Shown in pieces: positions 54,646 through 63,480 of a stretch of DNA of 64,000 nt; position 1 is the stretch's first letter; every line of letters starts with the position of its first letter. Below the pieces are notes generated by a model. That model saw only the letters and a program-made list of their open reading frames with translations, searched no databases and was not told where the DNA came from. A program made the translations under genes and the position numbers. Origin of the DNA: Isosphaeraceae bacterium (GTDB taxonomy: Bacteria; Planctomycetota; Planctomycetia; Isosphaerales; Isosphaeraceae); assembly GCA_026004735.1 (NCBI GenBank), contig BPJS01000001.1:3297641-3361640 (forward strand), in the 5' to 3' direction.

Positions 54646-57339
54646 ATGAGCCACGGCCTGCCCCATCCCGAATCGGTTCTGCCCCCCATCTCCTTTGAAA
54701 AGCAAACTCTCCCCAACGGACTCGACGTCATCGTCCGACGCCAAGCCACCCTCCCTCTGACCGCCGTCAACCTCTGGTACCACGTCGGCTCCAAGGACGA
54801 GCATCGCCGCCAACGCGGCTTCGCCCACCTCTTCGAACACCTCATGTTCGAAGGTTCCGAACACTTCCCGGGCGACTTCTTCAAACCCCTTCAGCGCCTC
54901 GGCGCCGACGTCAACGGCTCCACCTCCGCCGACCGCACCAACTACTACGTCGACCTGCCATCGGCCCACCTCGAGCTGGTCCTCGCCATGGAGTCGGACC
55001 GGATGGCCAACCTCCTCCCCGCCCTGACCGAATCCAAGCTCCGTATCCAGAAAGACGTCGTCAAAAACGAATACCGCCAAAACTACGCCAATCGCCCTTA
55101 CGGCCAGGCCGGCCGCCTCCTAGCCGAAGCCCTCTACCCTCCTGACCACCCCTATAGCTGGCTCACCATCGGCGTCATGGAAGACATCGAGGCCGCCACC
55201 CGCGACGACGTCGAATCCTTCTTCCAACGCTTCTACGTCCCGGCCAACGCCAGCCTCGCCCTGGTCGGCGACCTCGACCCCGACCACGCCTTACGCCTCG
55301 CCGAACGCTACTTCGCCCCAATCCCCGGTGGCGCTCCCGCCACTCGGCCCTGGACCCCGGTTGCCCCGCCCCGCGAGCCCCGTCACCTCCTCCTCTACGA
55401 TCGCGTCGAACTGGAACGCATCTACCTGGTCTGGCACACCGTCCCCCACTTCGCCCCCGACGACCCACCTCTCACCCTCGCCGCCGACCTGCTCGCACGC
55501 GGCCGCGCTAGCCGCCTCTACCGCCGCCTCGTCGTCGAACTCCAACTCGCCCAGGACCTGTCCGCCTACCACGCCAGTCGCGAATTGGCCGGATCTTTCG
55601 GCGTCGTCGTGACCCTTCGACCCGGTCGCGACCCCGCCCACGCCCGCGCGATCGTCTCCGACGAACTCGCCGACCTGGCCGCCCACGGCCCCAACCTCGA
55701 GGAACTCGATCGCGTCCGCAACGCACGCCTGGCCACCTTCCTCTACGCCCTCGACAACATCGGTGGCTTCGGCGGCGTAGCCGATCGCCTCAACGCCTAC
55801 AACATCTACCTCGGCGACCCCGCCCGCCTTCATGCCGAATCCATCCGCTACCTGACCACCTCCGAAGACCAGATCCGTTCGGCCGTCGCTCGCTACCTCG
55901 CCGACCACCCCGCCGTCACCCTGACCGTCCGCGCCCGCCCGACCACCAGCTTCCCTCCGCTCGACCGCTCGATTCGCCCCACGCCGGCCCCCGCTCGTCC
56001 CTTCCGCGCCCCACTGCCCGAGGTCCGGCCGCTTGCCTCGGGGGCCGTCCTCTGGGTCATCCCCCGCCGCGACCTCCCCTTCCTCGTCGGTTCCGCCGTC
56101 ATCCGCGCCGGCGCCTCGGCCGACGGCCCTCGCCTGGCCGGATGCGCCAGCCTCACCGCCGCCCTGCTCGACGAAGGCACCGCGAGCCGCTCCGCCCACC
56201 AAATCGCCCTCGAGACCGAACGCCTCGGAACCTCCCTCTCAACCGCCGCCGGCTGGGACGGTTCCTACGTCCAGCTCCAGTGCCTCTCGGCCCACCTCGA
56301 CGCCAGCCTCGAACTCGCTGTCGACGTCCTCCTCAACCCCTCATTCCCCGAGTCCGAATTCGCCCGCATCCACTCCCAAACCCTCGCTGCCCTCCGCGCC
56401 GAACGCGATCGCGCCGAAGCTCTGGCCCACCGCGCCCTGCTCCAGGCTCTCTATCCGCACGACCACCCCTACCACCACCCCGCCGATGGCTCCGTCTCAA
56501 CCGTCTCCCAGATCCAGATCGACGACCTCCGCGCCTTCCACGCCCGCCACGCCCTCCCAACCGCCACCGCCTGGATATTCGCCGGCGACGTCGACCCCGA
56601 CCTCCTGGCCCGTCGCCTCGACGCCCTTCTCTCCACCTGGTCTCCGGTCCCGCCGCCCCCCCCGGCCACCCCCGGCTCGCCCCCACCCCTCCACCAGCTC
56701 CGCGTGCTCCTGATCGATCGCCCTGGAGCTGCCCAGGCCGTCGCACGCATCGGCCACGTCGGCATCCACCGCAGCCACCCCGACCACGACGCGCTCCTCT
56801 TCTGGAACCAGATCCTCGGCGGCCAGTTCTCCTCCCGGCTCAACGCACGCCTCCGCGAGGAAAAAGGCCTCACCTACGGCATCCGCAGCCACTTCGACAC
56901 CCGCCGCGGCCCCGGTCCCTTCTCGATCGCCGCCTCCCTCCAGGCCGACCGCCTCCACGAAGCTCTCTCCGCCATCCACGCCGAGACCTCCAATCTCCTC
57001 GCCGAACACCCCCCCACACCCTCCGAAATCGACGACGCCCGCCGATCCCTCATCGAGGGCCAGGCGCGCCACTTCGAAACCCCCGCCGCCCTCGTCGCCC
57101 GCTACGCGACTCTCTTCCTCCACGACCTCCCCCTCGACGAGCACGCCCGTCTCCCCGACCGCCTCCACGCCCTCGACATCCCCTCCCTGCTCGAAGCCTC
57201 CCGACGCCACGTCCACCCCGAGTCGTTCGTCTACGCCCTCGTCGCCGACGCCGACCAAGTCCAGCCCGCCCTCGAATCCCTCGCCTGGGCACCCATCCAG
57301 CGCCTCCACGCCGCTTCCCTGATTCCCGGCCAACCCTGA
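54646..57339 (+). CDS. M16 family zinc peptidase, two-domain
   Basis: An 897-residue protein from ATG 54646 (a TTG at 54637 is possible). The first M16 half has the inverted zinc motif His-x-x-Glu-His at 61-65 (GFAHLFEHLMFEG) and the third ligand Glu142 in VVKNEYRQNYANRPYGQAGR, the correct 76-residue spacing, so it should be active. The second half (about 460-890) repeats the fold without a zinc motif, as in pitrilysin-like enzymes, and has the RLNARLREEKGLTYGIRSH signature. No signal peptide is clear. These enzymes cut peptides or signal-peptide remnants. It is alone and divergent from PP2C. Confidence 0.92.
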   Translation: MSHGLPHPESVLPPISFEKQTLPNGLDVIVRRQATLPLTAVNLWYHVGSKDEHRRQRGFAHLFEHLMFEGSEHFPGDFFKPLQRLGADVNGSTSADRTNYYVDLPSAHLELVLAMESDRMANLLPALTESKLRIQKDVVKNEYRQNYANRPYGQAGRLLAEALYPPDHPYSWLTIGVMEDIEAATRDDVESFFQRFYVPANASLALVGDLDPDHALRLAERYFAPIPGGAPATRPWTPVAPPREPRHLLLYDRVELERIYLVWHTVPHFAPDDPPLTLAADLLARGRASRLYRRLVVELQLAQDLSAYHASRELAGSFGVVVTLRPGRDPAHARAIVSDELADLAAHGPNLEELDRVRNARLATFLYALDNIGGFGGVADRLNAYNIYLGDPARLHAESIRYLTTSEDQIRSAVARYLADHPAVTLTVRARPTTSFPPLDRSIRPTPAPARPFRAPLPEVRPLASGAVLWVIPRRDLPFLVGSAVIRAGASADGPRLAGCASLTAALLDEGTASRSAHQIALETERLGTSLSTAAGWDGSYVQLQCLSAHLDASLELAVDVLLNPSFPESEFARIHSQTLAALRAERDRAEALAHRALLQALYPHDHPYHHPADGSVSTVSQIQIDDLRAFHARHALPTATAWIFAGDVDPDLLARRLDALLSTWSPVPPPPPATPGSPPPLHQLRVLLIDRPGAAQAVARIGHVGIHRSHPDHDALLFWNQILGGQFSSRLNARLREEKGLTYGIRSHFDTRRGPGPFSIAASLQADRLHEALSAIHAETSNLLAEHPPTPSEIDDARRSLIEGQARHFETPAALVARYATLFLHDLPLDEHARLPDRLHALDIPSLLEASRRHVHPESFVYALVADADQVQPALESLAWAPIQRLHAASLIPGQP

Positions 57340-57468
57340 CCCTTCCACCCCTTCGCCTCGCCACGCCCCACCCCAATAACCCCCCCCCACCGCGCCTTTA
57401 CGCCAACGATTGACCATCGCCCCCCACTCCCCTCGGCAATAAGATCTACTCAGGGGAGATTCCAGCCC

Positions 57469-59076
57469 ATGCTGCGCCCGTCTCGACGATCCGCCTGGGC
57501 CTCGCTTCGCACCCGCCTGCGCTGGTCCTGGCGTCGGTTCGAACGCCGTCTGCCCGAATCCACTCGCCGCAGCCTGCCCTGGGCCACCAGTCTGCTGGCC
57601 CACGCGCTGGCCCTGTTCCTGCTGGCCGTCGTCATCCGCTTCGCGCAGCCCGACCCGCCTACCGGCGTCGTCCTCGAACCGATCGGCCAGCTCCGCGACG
57701 ACGTCACTTCCCTCCACCCCGGCGATCGCCCCGGCGACTCCTTCACGACCCTCGACTCCCTCGATCCTCCCTCCCTCCCCCCCGACCTGTCCCGTATCGA
57801 CGAGACCATCCTGGCCGTCGCCGAACTCCCGCCCGAAGTCCAGCTCGGCCCCAACCTCGACCTCACCCCCAGCGTCGCACCCGGCGAACTCGCCGCAAGC
57901 CTCAACCCCGGCCGCTTCGCCCGCCCCGCATCCGGCTCCCTAACTTCTCCCATGCTCGGCCGCAGCCGGGTCGAACGCGCCCGCCTCGTCCGCCGCGAGG
58001 GCGGCACCGTCGAATCCGAGGCCGCCGTCGAACGCGGCCTCGACTGGATCGCCCGCCACCAACGCGCCGACGGCGGCTGGAGCCTCGATACGTCCAACGC
58101 CTGCTCTCAGCCCTCCTGCCCGCAACGCCCCGCCATGCAGTCCGACACCGCGGCCACCGGTCTGGCCCTCCTGCCCCTGCTGGGCGCCGGTCATACCCAC
58201 ACCCAACCCGGCCGCTACCAGCAATCCATCGCCCGCGGACTGGCCTGGCTGCTCAACGCCCAACAACCCGACGGCGCCTTCTACCTCCACGACGGCGGCA
58301 ACCACGCCTACCTCTACAGCCACGCCATCGCCACCATGGCCGTCTGCGAAGCCTACGCCCTCACCCAGGACAAACGCCTCCGCGCCCCCGCCCAACGCGC
58401 CGTCGCCTTTATCGCCCGCAGCCAGCACGTCCTCGGCGGCTGGCGCTACCAGCCCATGACCGAAGGCGATACCTCCGTCCACGGCTGGGTTCTCTTCGCT
58501 CTCCGATCCGCCGACATCGCCGGCATCCCCATCTCCAAACGTCTCATCCGCAACGCCTCTCGCTACCTCGACAACGCCGCCGCCGACAAAATCGGCGCCT
58601 CCTACGCCTACCAGCCCGGTCGCCCCCCGACCCCCACCATGACCGCCGAAGGTCTCGTCTGCCGCCAGATCCTCGGCTGGCCCCGCGAGACCCCCGCCCT
58701 CCTCCAAGGCTCCGCCGCCGTCTTCCAACACCTCCAGCAAGACAACGACCGCAACATCTACTACTGGTATTACGCCACCATGCTCCTCCACAACATGCGC
58801 GACAAAAACTGGAAAACCTGGAACGAACAAATCCGCGAAACCCTCATCAATCTCCAGGTCCGCGGCAAGGGATGCGACGCCGGCAGTTGGGACCCCATCT
58901 CCCCCAGCCCCGACGCCTGGGGCAAATCCGCTGGCCGCCTCTACACCACGTCCCTCTCCTTACTCACCCTCGAAGTCTACTACCGCTACCTCCCCCTCTA
59001 CCGCGACACCTCCCCCATCGACGGCGGCGACGACGCCGCCCCCCTCACCGCCGAATCATCCGCAGCCTCGCCCTGA
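57469..59076 (+). CDS. Membrane-anchored prenyltransferase/squalene-cyclase-like repeat protein
   Basis: A 535-residue protein with GGGGAG 10 bases before ATG 57469. The basic start (1-45) and one membrane helix (about 46-66; LLAHALALFLLAVVIRF) put the rest outside the cytoplasm. An acidic/proline stalk (70-190) precedes alpha-toroid repeats (about 190-500): AAVERGLDWIARHQRADGGW, QQSIARGLAWLLNAQQPDGA, RAVAFIARSQHVLGGWRYQP, LKTW-type and a final GSWDPISPSPDAW. This is the prenyltransferase/terpene-cyclase fold, but no Asp-rich catalytic motif for cyclisation is visible; planctomycetes have many such exported, non-cyclase proteins, so a binding role is likely. Confidence 0.82.
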   Translation: MLRPSRRSAWASLRTRLRWSWRRFERRLPESTRRSLPWATSLLAHALALFLLAVVIRFAQPDPPTGVVLEPIGQLRDDVTSLHPGDRPGDSFTTLDSLDPPSLPPDLSRIDETILAVAELPPEVQLGPNLDLTPSVAPGELAASLNPGRFARPASGSLTSPMLGRSRVERARLVRREGGTVESEAAVERGLDWIARHQRADGGWSLDTSNACSQPSCPQRPAMQSDTAATGLALLPLLGAGHTHTQPGRYQQSIARGLAWLLNAQQPDGAFYLHDGGNHAYLYSHAIATMAVCEAYALTQDKRLRAPAQRAVAFIARSQHVLGGWRYQPMTEGDTSVHGWVLFALRSADIAGIPISKRLIRNASRYLDNAAADKIGASYAYQPGRPPTPTMTAEGLVCRQILGWPRETPALLQGSAAVFQHLQQDNDRNIYYWYYATMLLHNMRDKNWKTWNEQIRETLINLQVRGKGCDAGSWDPISPSPDAWGKSAGRLYTTSLSLLTLEVYYRYLPLYRDTSPIDGGDDAAPLTAESSAASP

Positions 59077-59466
59077 CTCCCCCCATCAAACCACCCAACT
59101 CCCATCCCTCCCTCCAGACAACCCCGAAGTGTGATCATCAAATAGTCATTGTATATGTTAATGATTATACAAGAGTCATTGCCCTCGCCATTTCCCCCGC
59201 CGTGGTGCCACCGGCCAGGCGTCCCCCTCCCGTTTCGGCAGCTCCTCCAGCCAGCGGCTCAGCCGAGCCCTTCACTTCACCCACCCAGCCGGCTCCCCGC
59301 TCGACTCGCTCCCGGCTGGCTCGATCCCTTGCCTCGAGCGCCGTAACCCAGCTAACTTGATCTCCACGCTAGTTCCCGCCCTCCTTCCGCCCGTCTCGGG
59401 TCAACCGCTCCCCAATCCACGCAGCCAGTTCGCCGCATCGCCTTCCAACGAGCCAGGATCCGAGTC
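59077..59466. other. Gene-free stretch with an AT-rich core
   Basis: No convincing gene on either strand; a 65-residue frame at 59149-59346 is proline-rich and lacks a domain. Most of the gap is normal GC-rich sequence, but 59130-59181 is strikingly AT-rich and has repeats; this is listed separately. Confidence 0.6.
59130..59181. promoter_or_regulatory. AT-rich operator-like island
   Basis: Two copies of AGTCATTG lie at 59144-59151 and 59174-59181, exactly 30 bases apart (about three helical turns). Between them is an imperfect palindrome, GTATA...TATAC, centred on TTAATGAT. TAGTCA, a 16-base spacer and TTATAC could serve as a promoter on the plus strand. Same-face repeats around a promoter suggest binding of a dimeric regulator. 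The nearest downstream gene is the nitroreductase, about 285 bases on. Confidence 0.5.
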
Positions 59467-60066
59467 ATGCCCTTGTCCCCCGACCCGCTCTCCGTCCGAC
59501 AGGCCGACCACCCGATCCAGCCGCTGTTCCTCCAACGCTGGTCCTCTCGGGCCATGAACGGCCAGCCGGTATCGGCCAGCGACCTCGCCCGCCTGTTCGA
59601 GGCTGCTCGCTGGGCTCCCTCGACCTACAACGAACAAGAATGGCGGTTCCTCTACGCCCACCGCGACGGACCCCACTGGCCGACCTTCTTCGACCTCCTC
59701 ATGGAAGCCAACCAGGTCTGGTGCCGTCAGGCCGGCGTCCTCGTCGTCGTCCTCTCGCACAAGGTTTTTTCCCGCAACGGAAAACCCAACCCCGTTCACA
59801 CCTTCGATGCTGGCCTGGCGACCCAAAACCTGCTCTTGCAGGCGACCACCATGGGCCTGGTCTCCCACCCCATGGCCGGGTTCGACCGCGCTCGGGCACG
59901 CCTCGCCTTGAAAATCCCCGATGCCTACGAAGTCGAGGCCATGATCGCCATCGGCCATCCCGGAGATCCCTCCTCCCTGCCCCCGGAGCTGGCAGCGCTC
60001 GAAGTTCCCTCCGGACGCAAGCCGATCGCCGACTTCGCGCGCGAGGGTCTCTTCCAGTTCTCTTGA
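59467..60066 (+). CDS. Nitroreductase-family flavoprotein
   Basis: A 199-residue FMN enzyme. Family features: the early loop LQRWSSRAMNGQPVS, the helix LARLFEAARWAPSTYNEQEW with the typical Ala-Pro-Ser-x-Asn, and the later ATQNLLLQATTMGLVSHPMA segment, ending with an AIGHPGD turn (MIAIGHPGDPSSLPPELAA). These proteins use NAD(P)H to reduce nitro compounds or other acceptors. No signal peptide is present. The operator-like island at 59.15 kb lies upstream and may control it. Confidence 0.88.
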   Translation: MPLSPDPLSVRQADHPIQPLFLQRWSSRAMNGQPVSASDLARLFEAARWAPSTYNEQEWRFLYAHRDGPHWPTFFDLLMEANQVWCRQAGVLVVVLSHKVFSRNGKPNPVHTFDAGLATQNLLLQATTMGLVSHPMAGFDRARARLALKIPDAYEVEAMIAIGHPGDPSSLPPELAALEVPSGRKPIADFAREGLFQFS

Positions 60067-60238
60067 TTCGCGTTCTCGGCCCCTCCTCAACCTTCCCCCG
60101 TCCCGTCACACGCCTCCCGGCCAAACGGATCACGTCCAGCCGTTCCAGCCTGGACGTTTCCAGCCAACTGAGTCACCCGCGCAGGCCGCGCACTGCAACC
60201 CCTCTCAACCCTCGAAAACGCACCGAACCGAGGCTCAG

Positions 60239-61873
60239 ATGACGGCTGACGACCCTCCCGCCTGGCGCGTCGGAGCCCTCCTGGGCCTCGCTCTAGCCTG
60301 GATCGTGCTTGTCCGCATCCCGCTTGTCCTCAACGCGCCGGTCCATCTCGATAGCGACCTGGCCGTCGACGGCCTGACCCTCATCGACGCCCTGCACGGC
60401 CGCTGGCGCTGGCATTATCCGGGCACGCCCCACATCGGCTCGGCGGCTCTCGGACTCTCGTTCCTCCAGGCCGCCCTCTTCGGCGCCACCCCAGAAACGC
60501 TCGTCTCCGGTGGTGTCCTGGCCTACGTCCTGCTCGTCCTGGCCACATTCTGGATGGCCCGGGAAATCGCCGGCACGGCCGTCGCTCTCTGGACCCTGAT
60601 TCCGCTCTGCTTCGCCTCGACCGGTCTGGTCTGGCTCTCCGGGCGAATCACCGGCGGCCATCTTCTGATCGCCGCCTGGCATGCCGCCGCCTTCGCCCTT
60701 CTAGCTCGACTGCTCGCCCGCGGCGGCGCCGGTCGGGCCGCTGCCTTAGGAATCTTCTGCGGCCTCGGCCTCTGGGTCGATCGCCTCTTCCTCTTCAGCC
60801 TGCTCGGCATCATCCCGGCCCTGCTGCTCCGCATCCCCGACCCGACCGCCTGGCAACGCCGCCTGGTCGAGACCGTGATCTTCGGCCTCGGCGTTCTGCT
60901 CGGCCACCTCCCCGCACCCCTCGGCCAGCGTCTCGACCCCTACGACGCCTACGGATCCCAGTTCGAAACCATCCTCGTCGACCCCGCCAGACGCCGGTTC
61001 GACTGGTCGTCGGCCCAACGCCTGGCCTGGGACCACGCCCAAATCCTGGCCACTCAGTGCGTGCCCCGACTGTTCTCCGGCCAGCGGCTGGTCTGGGATC
61101 GGGCCGGACGATTCCGCGGCCTGGCCTCCGACCCCACCCCCGAACTCTTCGGCGGCCGACCCCAACGCCGCGACCGGATCGACAACGGGCCGATCCCCTG
61201 GTCCGCTCTTGCGATCGGAATCACCGCCGCCGTCCTGGCGCTCATCGGCTTGATTCGCCCGCTCCATCCGGCATCCAACCCCATCTTGCTGGCCCAGGGT
61301 GCCCTGCTGACCGCCGGCGCGCTGACACTCGCCGGTTTCATCCTCAACCGCCATATCTACGACTCCGACAACTATCGCTACCTCGTCACCTGGATCCCCA
61401 CATGGGCCTTTGGCCTGGCATCCACCCTCGAGCGCGGCACGCGCCAATCCGGCCGACGCTGGATCGCCACCGGCTTCGCCGCCATCTTCGCCCTGGTCAT
61501 GACCCTCGACACCGCACGCTGGTACCGCCAGCTCGGCTGGCTCGACGGTGTCCGCCCCGTGCGTGTTCCCCTCAACGATCGGGCCTTCCAGTGGCTCAGC
61601 CAGCATCCCGAGGTCGACGCCATCTACGGAGGTTACTGGGACGTCTACCGCCTCGCCTTCCTCCGCGGCGGCACCCTCAAGGCCGTCCCCTTCCCCGAAT
61701 ACCCGGTCCGCTTCCCCGAGTGGCGCGACCAGTTTCCCGGCGATCGCCCGCCCATCCTGATCGCTCGCCCCGACCGGCTCGGTTCCTTCAATCGCGCCAA
61801 AGCGCTCAGCGAAGGCGCCCGCATCCTCGACGAGTCGCCCGACCTGGCCATCTTGGATTGGCCCAACCGCTGA
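60239..61873 (+). CDS. Polytopic membrane protein, glycosyltransferase-39-like
   Basis: A 544-residue inner-membrane protein with about 11 helices. After the first helix comes an extracytoplasmic loop with DSDLAVDGLTLIDALHGRWR, where an Asp-rich loop of GT-C glycosyltransferases (ArnT/PMT type) is expected to hold catalytic acid residues, followed by ALHGRWRWHYPGTPH. The C-terminal domain (about 440-540) is soluble and beta-rich (RAFQWLSQHPEVDAIYGGYW). Substrate and polyprenyl donor are unknown. It is transcribed on the plus strand and precedes the fluoride unit, with which it shares no obvious function. Confidence 0.7.
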   Translation: MTADDPPAWRVGALLGLALAWIVLVRIPLVLNAPVHLDSDLAVDGLTLIDALHGRWRWHYPGTPHIGSAALGLSFLQAALFGATPETLVSGGVLAYVLLVLATFWMAREIAGTAVALWTLIPLCFASTGLVWLSGRITGGHLLIAAWHAAAFALLARLLARGGAGRAAALGIFCGLGLWVDRLFLFSLLGIIPALLLRIPDPTAWQRRLVETVIFGLGVLLGHLPAPLGQRLDPYDAYGSQFETILVDPARRRFDWSSAQRLAWDHAQILATQCVPRLFSGQRLVWDRAGRFRGLASDPTPELFGGRPQRRDRIDNGPIPWSALAIGITAAVLALIGLIRPLHPASNPILLAQGALLTAGALTLAGFILNRHIYDSDNYRYLVTWIPTWAFGLASTLERGTRQSGRRWIATGFAAIFALVMTLDTARWYRQLGWLDGVRPVRVPLNDRAFQWLSQHPEVDAIYGGYWDVYRLAFLRGGTLKAVPFPEYPVRFPEWRDQFPGDRPPILIARPDRLGSFNRAKALSEGARILDESPDLAILDWPNR

Positions 61874-61954
61874 CTCCGGACCTCCCCCCCCGACCCGTCG
61901 TCGGCCGCTCCGCGTCGTTGACCCTCCGCCTTCGCCTTGCTATCACAAAAGAAA

Positions 61955-62030
61955 CGGGCATGGGGTGCGCCCTCCTTCGCGAAACCGCCGCGGAACCTTC
62001 CCGGTTCGGCGCGCTGATGACTCCTACGGT
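61955..62030 (+). ncRNA. Fluoride riboswitch (crcB motif)
   Basis: The stretch matches the crcB RNA consensus. GGGC and GCCC flank ATGGGGT at 61956-61972; the AAACCGCC element is at 61982-61989; a hairpin pairs CGCC (61986-61989) and GAACC (61993-61997) with GGTTC (62003-62007) and GGCG (62008-62011); and the near-invariant 3' piece CTGATGACTCCTAC lies at 62014-62027. The first gene downstream, 104 bases on, encodes the fluoride channel CrcB. Fluoride binding should turn its expression on. Confidence 0.88.
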
Positions 62031-62131
62031 CTCCCTGGCCAATTCCGTGAGTCGCTTCCGGAGCGTCTTGTCCGGCTCCTCCGGGTCTCTCGGTTCGGCG
62101 CCGTTGTCGCGCCTCGTTCCAAGCCACCCTC

Positions 62132-62581
62132 ATGAACATCTGGTATCAGGTCGGCGTGCTCTCCCTCGGCGGCGCCTTCGGCGTCAACGCCCGGTTCTGG
62201 TTGGGGGTCTGGATCAATCGCTGGGCCAGCCCCCAATTCCCCTGGGCAACCTGGATCATCAACGTCACCGGCTCCTTCGCCATCGGGTTCCTGACCACCT
62301 GGCTGGCTCGCTGGCTCCCCCACCCCTCCGCTCGCTTGCTCGTCGTCACCGGCTTCCTCGGCGGCTACACCACCTACTCCACCTTCGCCTTCGAATCCCT
62401 GACCCTCTGGGAACGCGGCGAGCGCGGCCTCAGCCTCGCCTACATCGTCTCCACGGTCGCCGTCGGCTTCCTGGCCGCAACCCTCGGCGTCATCCTCGCT
62501 CGGCCCCACAGCCTGTCTCGGCCTGACCCAACCCCGCCCAGCCTCCCGACCCTGTCATCTCCGGCCGAGGACAACCCATGA
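62132..62581 (+). CDS. crcB: Fluoride channel CrcB/FluC
   Basis: A 149-residue membrane protein with four helices. Family signatures are LGGAFGVNARFWLG (with Arg), NVTGSFAIGFLTTW with the conserved Asn, and GFLGGYTTYSTFAFES, the phenylalanine-lined pore and central sodium-site text. The last 30 residues are a proline-rich tail that channels of normal length (about 125) lack. It works as a dual-topology dimer that lets fluoride out. A fluoride riboswitch precedes it, and its stop overlaps the first DUF190 gene (ATGA). Confidence 0.96.
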   Translation: MNIWYQVGVLSLGGAFGVNARFWLGVWINRWASPQFPWATWIINVTGSFAIGFLTTWLARWLPHPSARLLVVTGFLGGYTTYSTFAFESLTLWERGERGLSLAYIVSTVAVGFLAATLGVILARPHSLSRPDPTPPSLPTLSSPAEDNP

Positions 62582-62946
62582 CCCCCAACTCCGCCTGCCT
62601 CGTCCGCCTCTACCTCAACGCCAACGACCAGGCCGACCACCGGCCCCTCTTCGAGACCCTGGTCCTCAAAGCCCGCGAACTCGGCCTCGCCGGCGCTTCG
62701 GTCTTTCCCGCCGAACTCGGATTCGGCTGCCACCGCGTCATCCACGACACCCTGAGCGAATACTCCTTCTCCGAATCGCCCCTGATCATCGAAGTCGTCG
62801 ATCAGCCCCCACGGATCGACGCCTGGCTGGCCGAATGCTCCAAACTCCTCCCCGGCGGCCTGGCCACCATCCGCACCGTCAACCCCGTCCTCATCCTCCA
62901 CCACCCCGCCCCCCACCTTCCAGGAGCAACTCCCCATGCCGATTGA
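62578..62946 (+). CDS. DUF190 protein, first copy
   Basis: A 122-residue protein of the DUF190 family, which has a PII-like fold. It shows CLVRLYLNANDQADHRPLFE at the start, ARELGLAGASVFPAELGFG, and SPLIIEVVDQPPRIDAWLAE; the GLAGASV turn and the VVDQP strand are family landmarks. DUF190 genes often sit beside crcB and are thought to help fluoride handling. It is coupled to crcB by ATGA and to the next copy by an 11-base overlap. The C-terminus is longer and looser than in the second copy. Confidence 0.9.
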   Translation: MTPNSACLVRLYLNANDQADHRPLFETLVLKARELGLAGASVFPAELGFGCHRVIHDTLSEYSFSESPLIIEVVDQPPRIDAWLAECSKLLPGGLATIRTVNPVLILHHPAPHLPGATPHAD

Positions 62947-63280
62947 AGGCGCGGGCCAACGCGTCACCGTCTACATCGGCAGCTCCGACACCTGGCACGG
63001 CTCCAACCTCGCCGTCGCCATCGTCGAACAATGCCGCAAGCTCGGACTGGCCGGCGCCACCGTCACCCGCGGCATCATGGGCTACGGCAAAACCTCGCAC
63101 ATCCACCGCCCCCACCTCCTGGGACTCTCCCAGGATCTCCCTGAAAAGGTCGAAATCATCGACCAGCCCGATCGCATCGCCATCCTCTTGCCCATCCTGC
63201 AACAGATGGTTACCGGCGGCCTGGTCGTGATCGAGGATGTCCACATCATCCGCTACGAAAGCCACCCTCAACGCCCCTGA
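62936..63280 (+). CDS. DUF190 protein, second copy
   Basis: A 114-residue DUF190 protein: QRVTVYIGSSDTWHGSNLAV at the start, KLGLAGATVTRGIMGYGKTS (with the glycine-rich turn typical of the family), HIHRPHLLGLSQDLPEKVEI and IDQPDRI. AGGAG lies 9 bases before ATG 62936. It overlaps the first copy by 11 bases. The two copies differ enough that a heterodimer or division of roles is likely; the second is closer to the family pattern (IMGYG with His in the next turn). Confidence 0.92.
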   Translation: MPIEGAGQRVTVYIGSSDTWHGSNLAVAIVEQCRKLGLAGATVTRGIMGYGKTSHIHRPHLLGLSQDLPEKVEIIDQPDRIAILLPILQQMVTGGLVVIEDVHIIRYESHPQRP

Positions 63281-63480
63281 ACCCCGCCCCGCCGCCTCCA
63301 GACGGTTTCTCCTCCGCCCCCCCCTCGATCTTCCCTGCCACCTGGCCAACCCCCTCTGCGCTGAATCCGGACTCGTTCAGGTACGATAAACCCGTTCGAC
63401 CTCAACCCGAATGCGCCGCACCCGGCTGCCCGCCTCCGCCCCTGGCTCGAATCCGACCGCAACGCCCGCCACCCAACGGT

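Noticed and set aside
59149..59346. 65-residue plus-strand frame starting in the AT-rich island
   Set aside because: Proline-rich, no ribosome site, no domain; the island itself is better read as regulatory.
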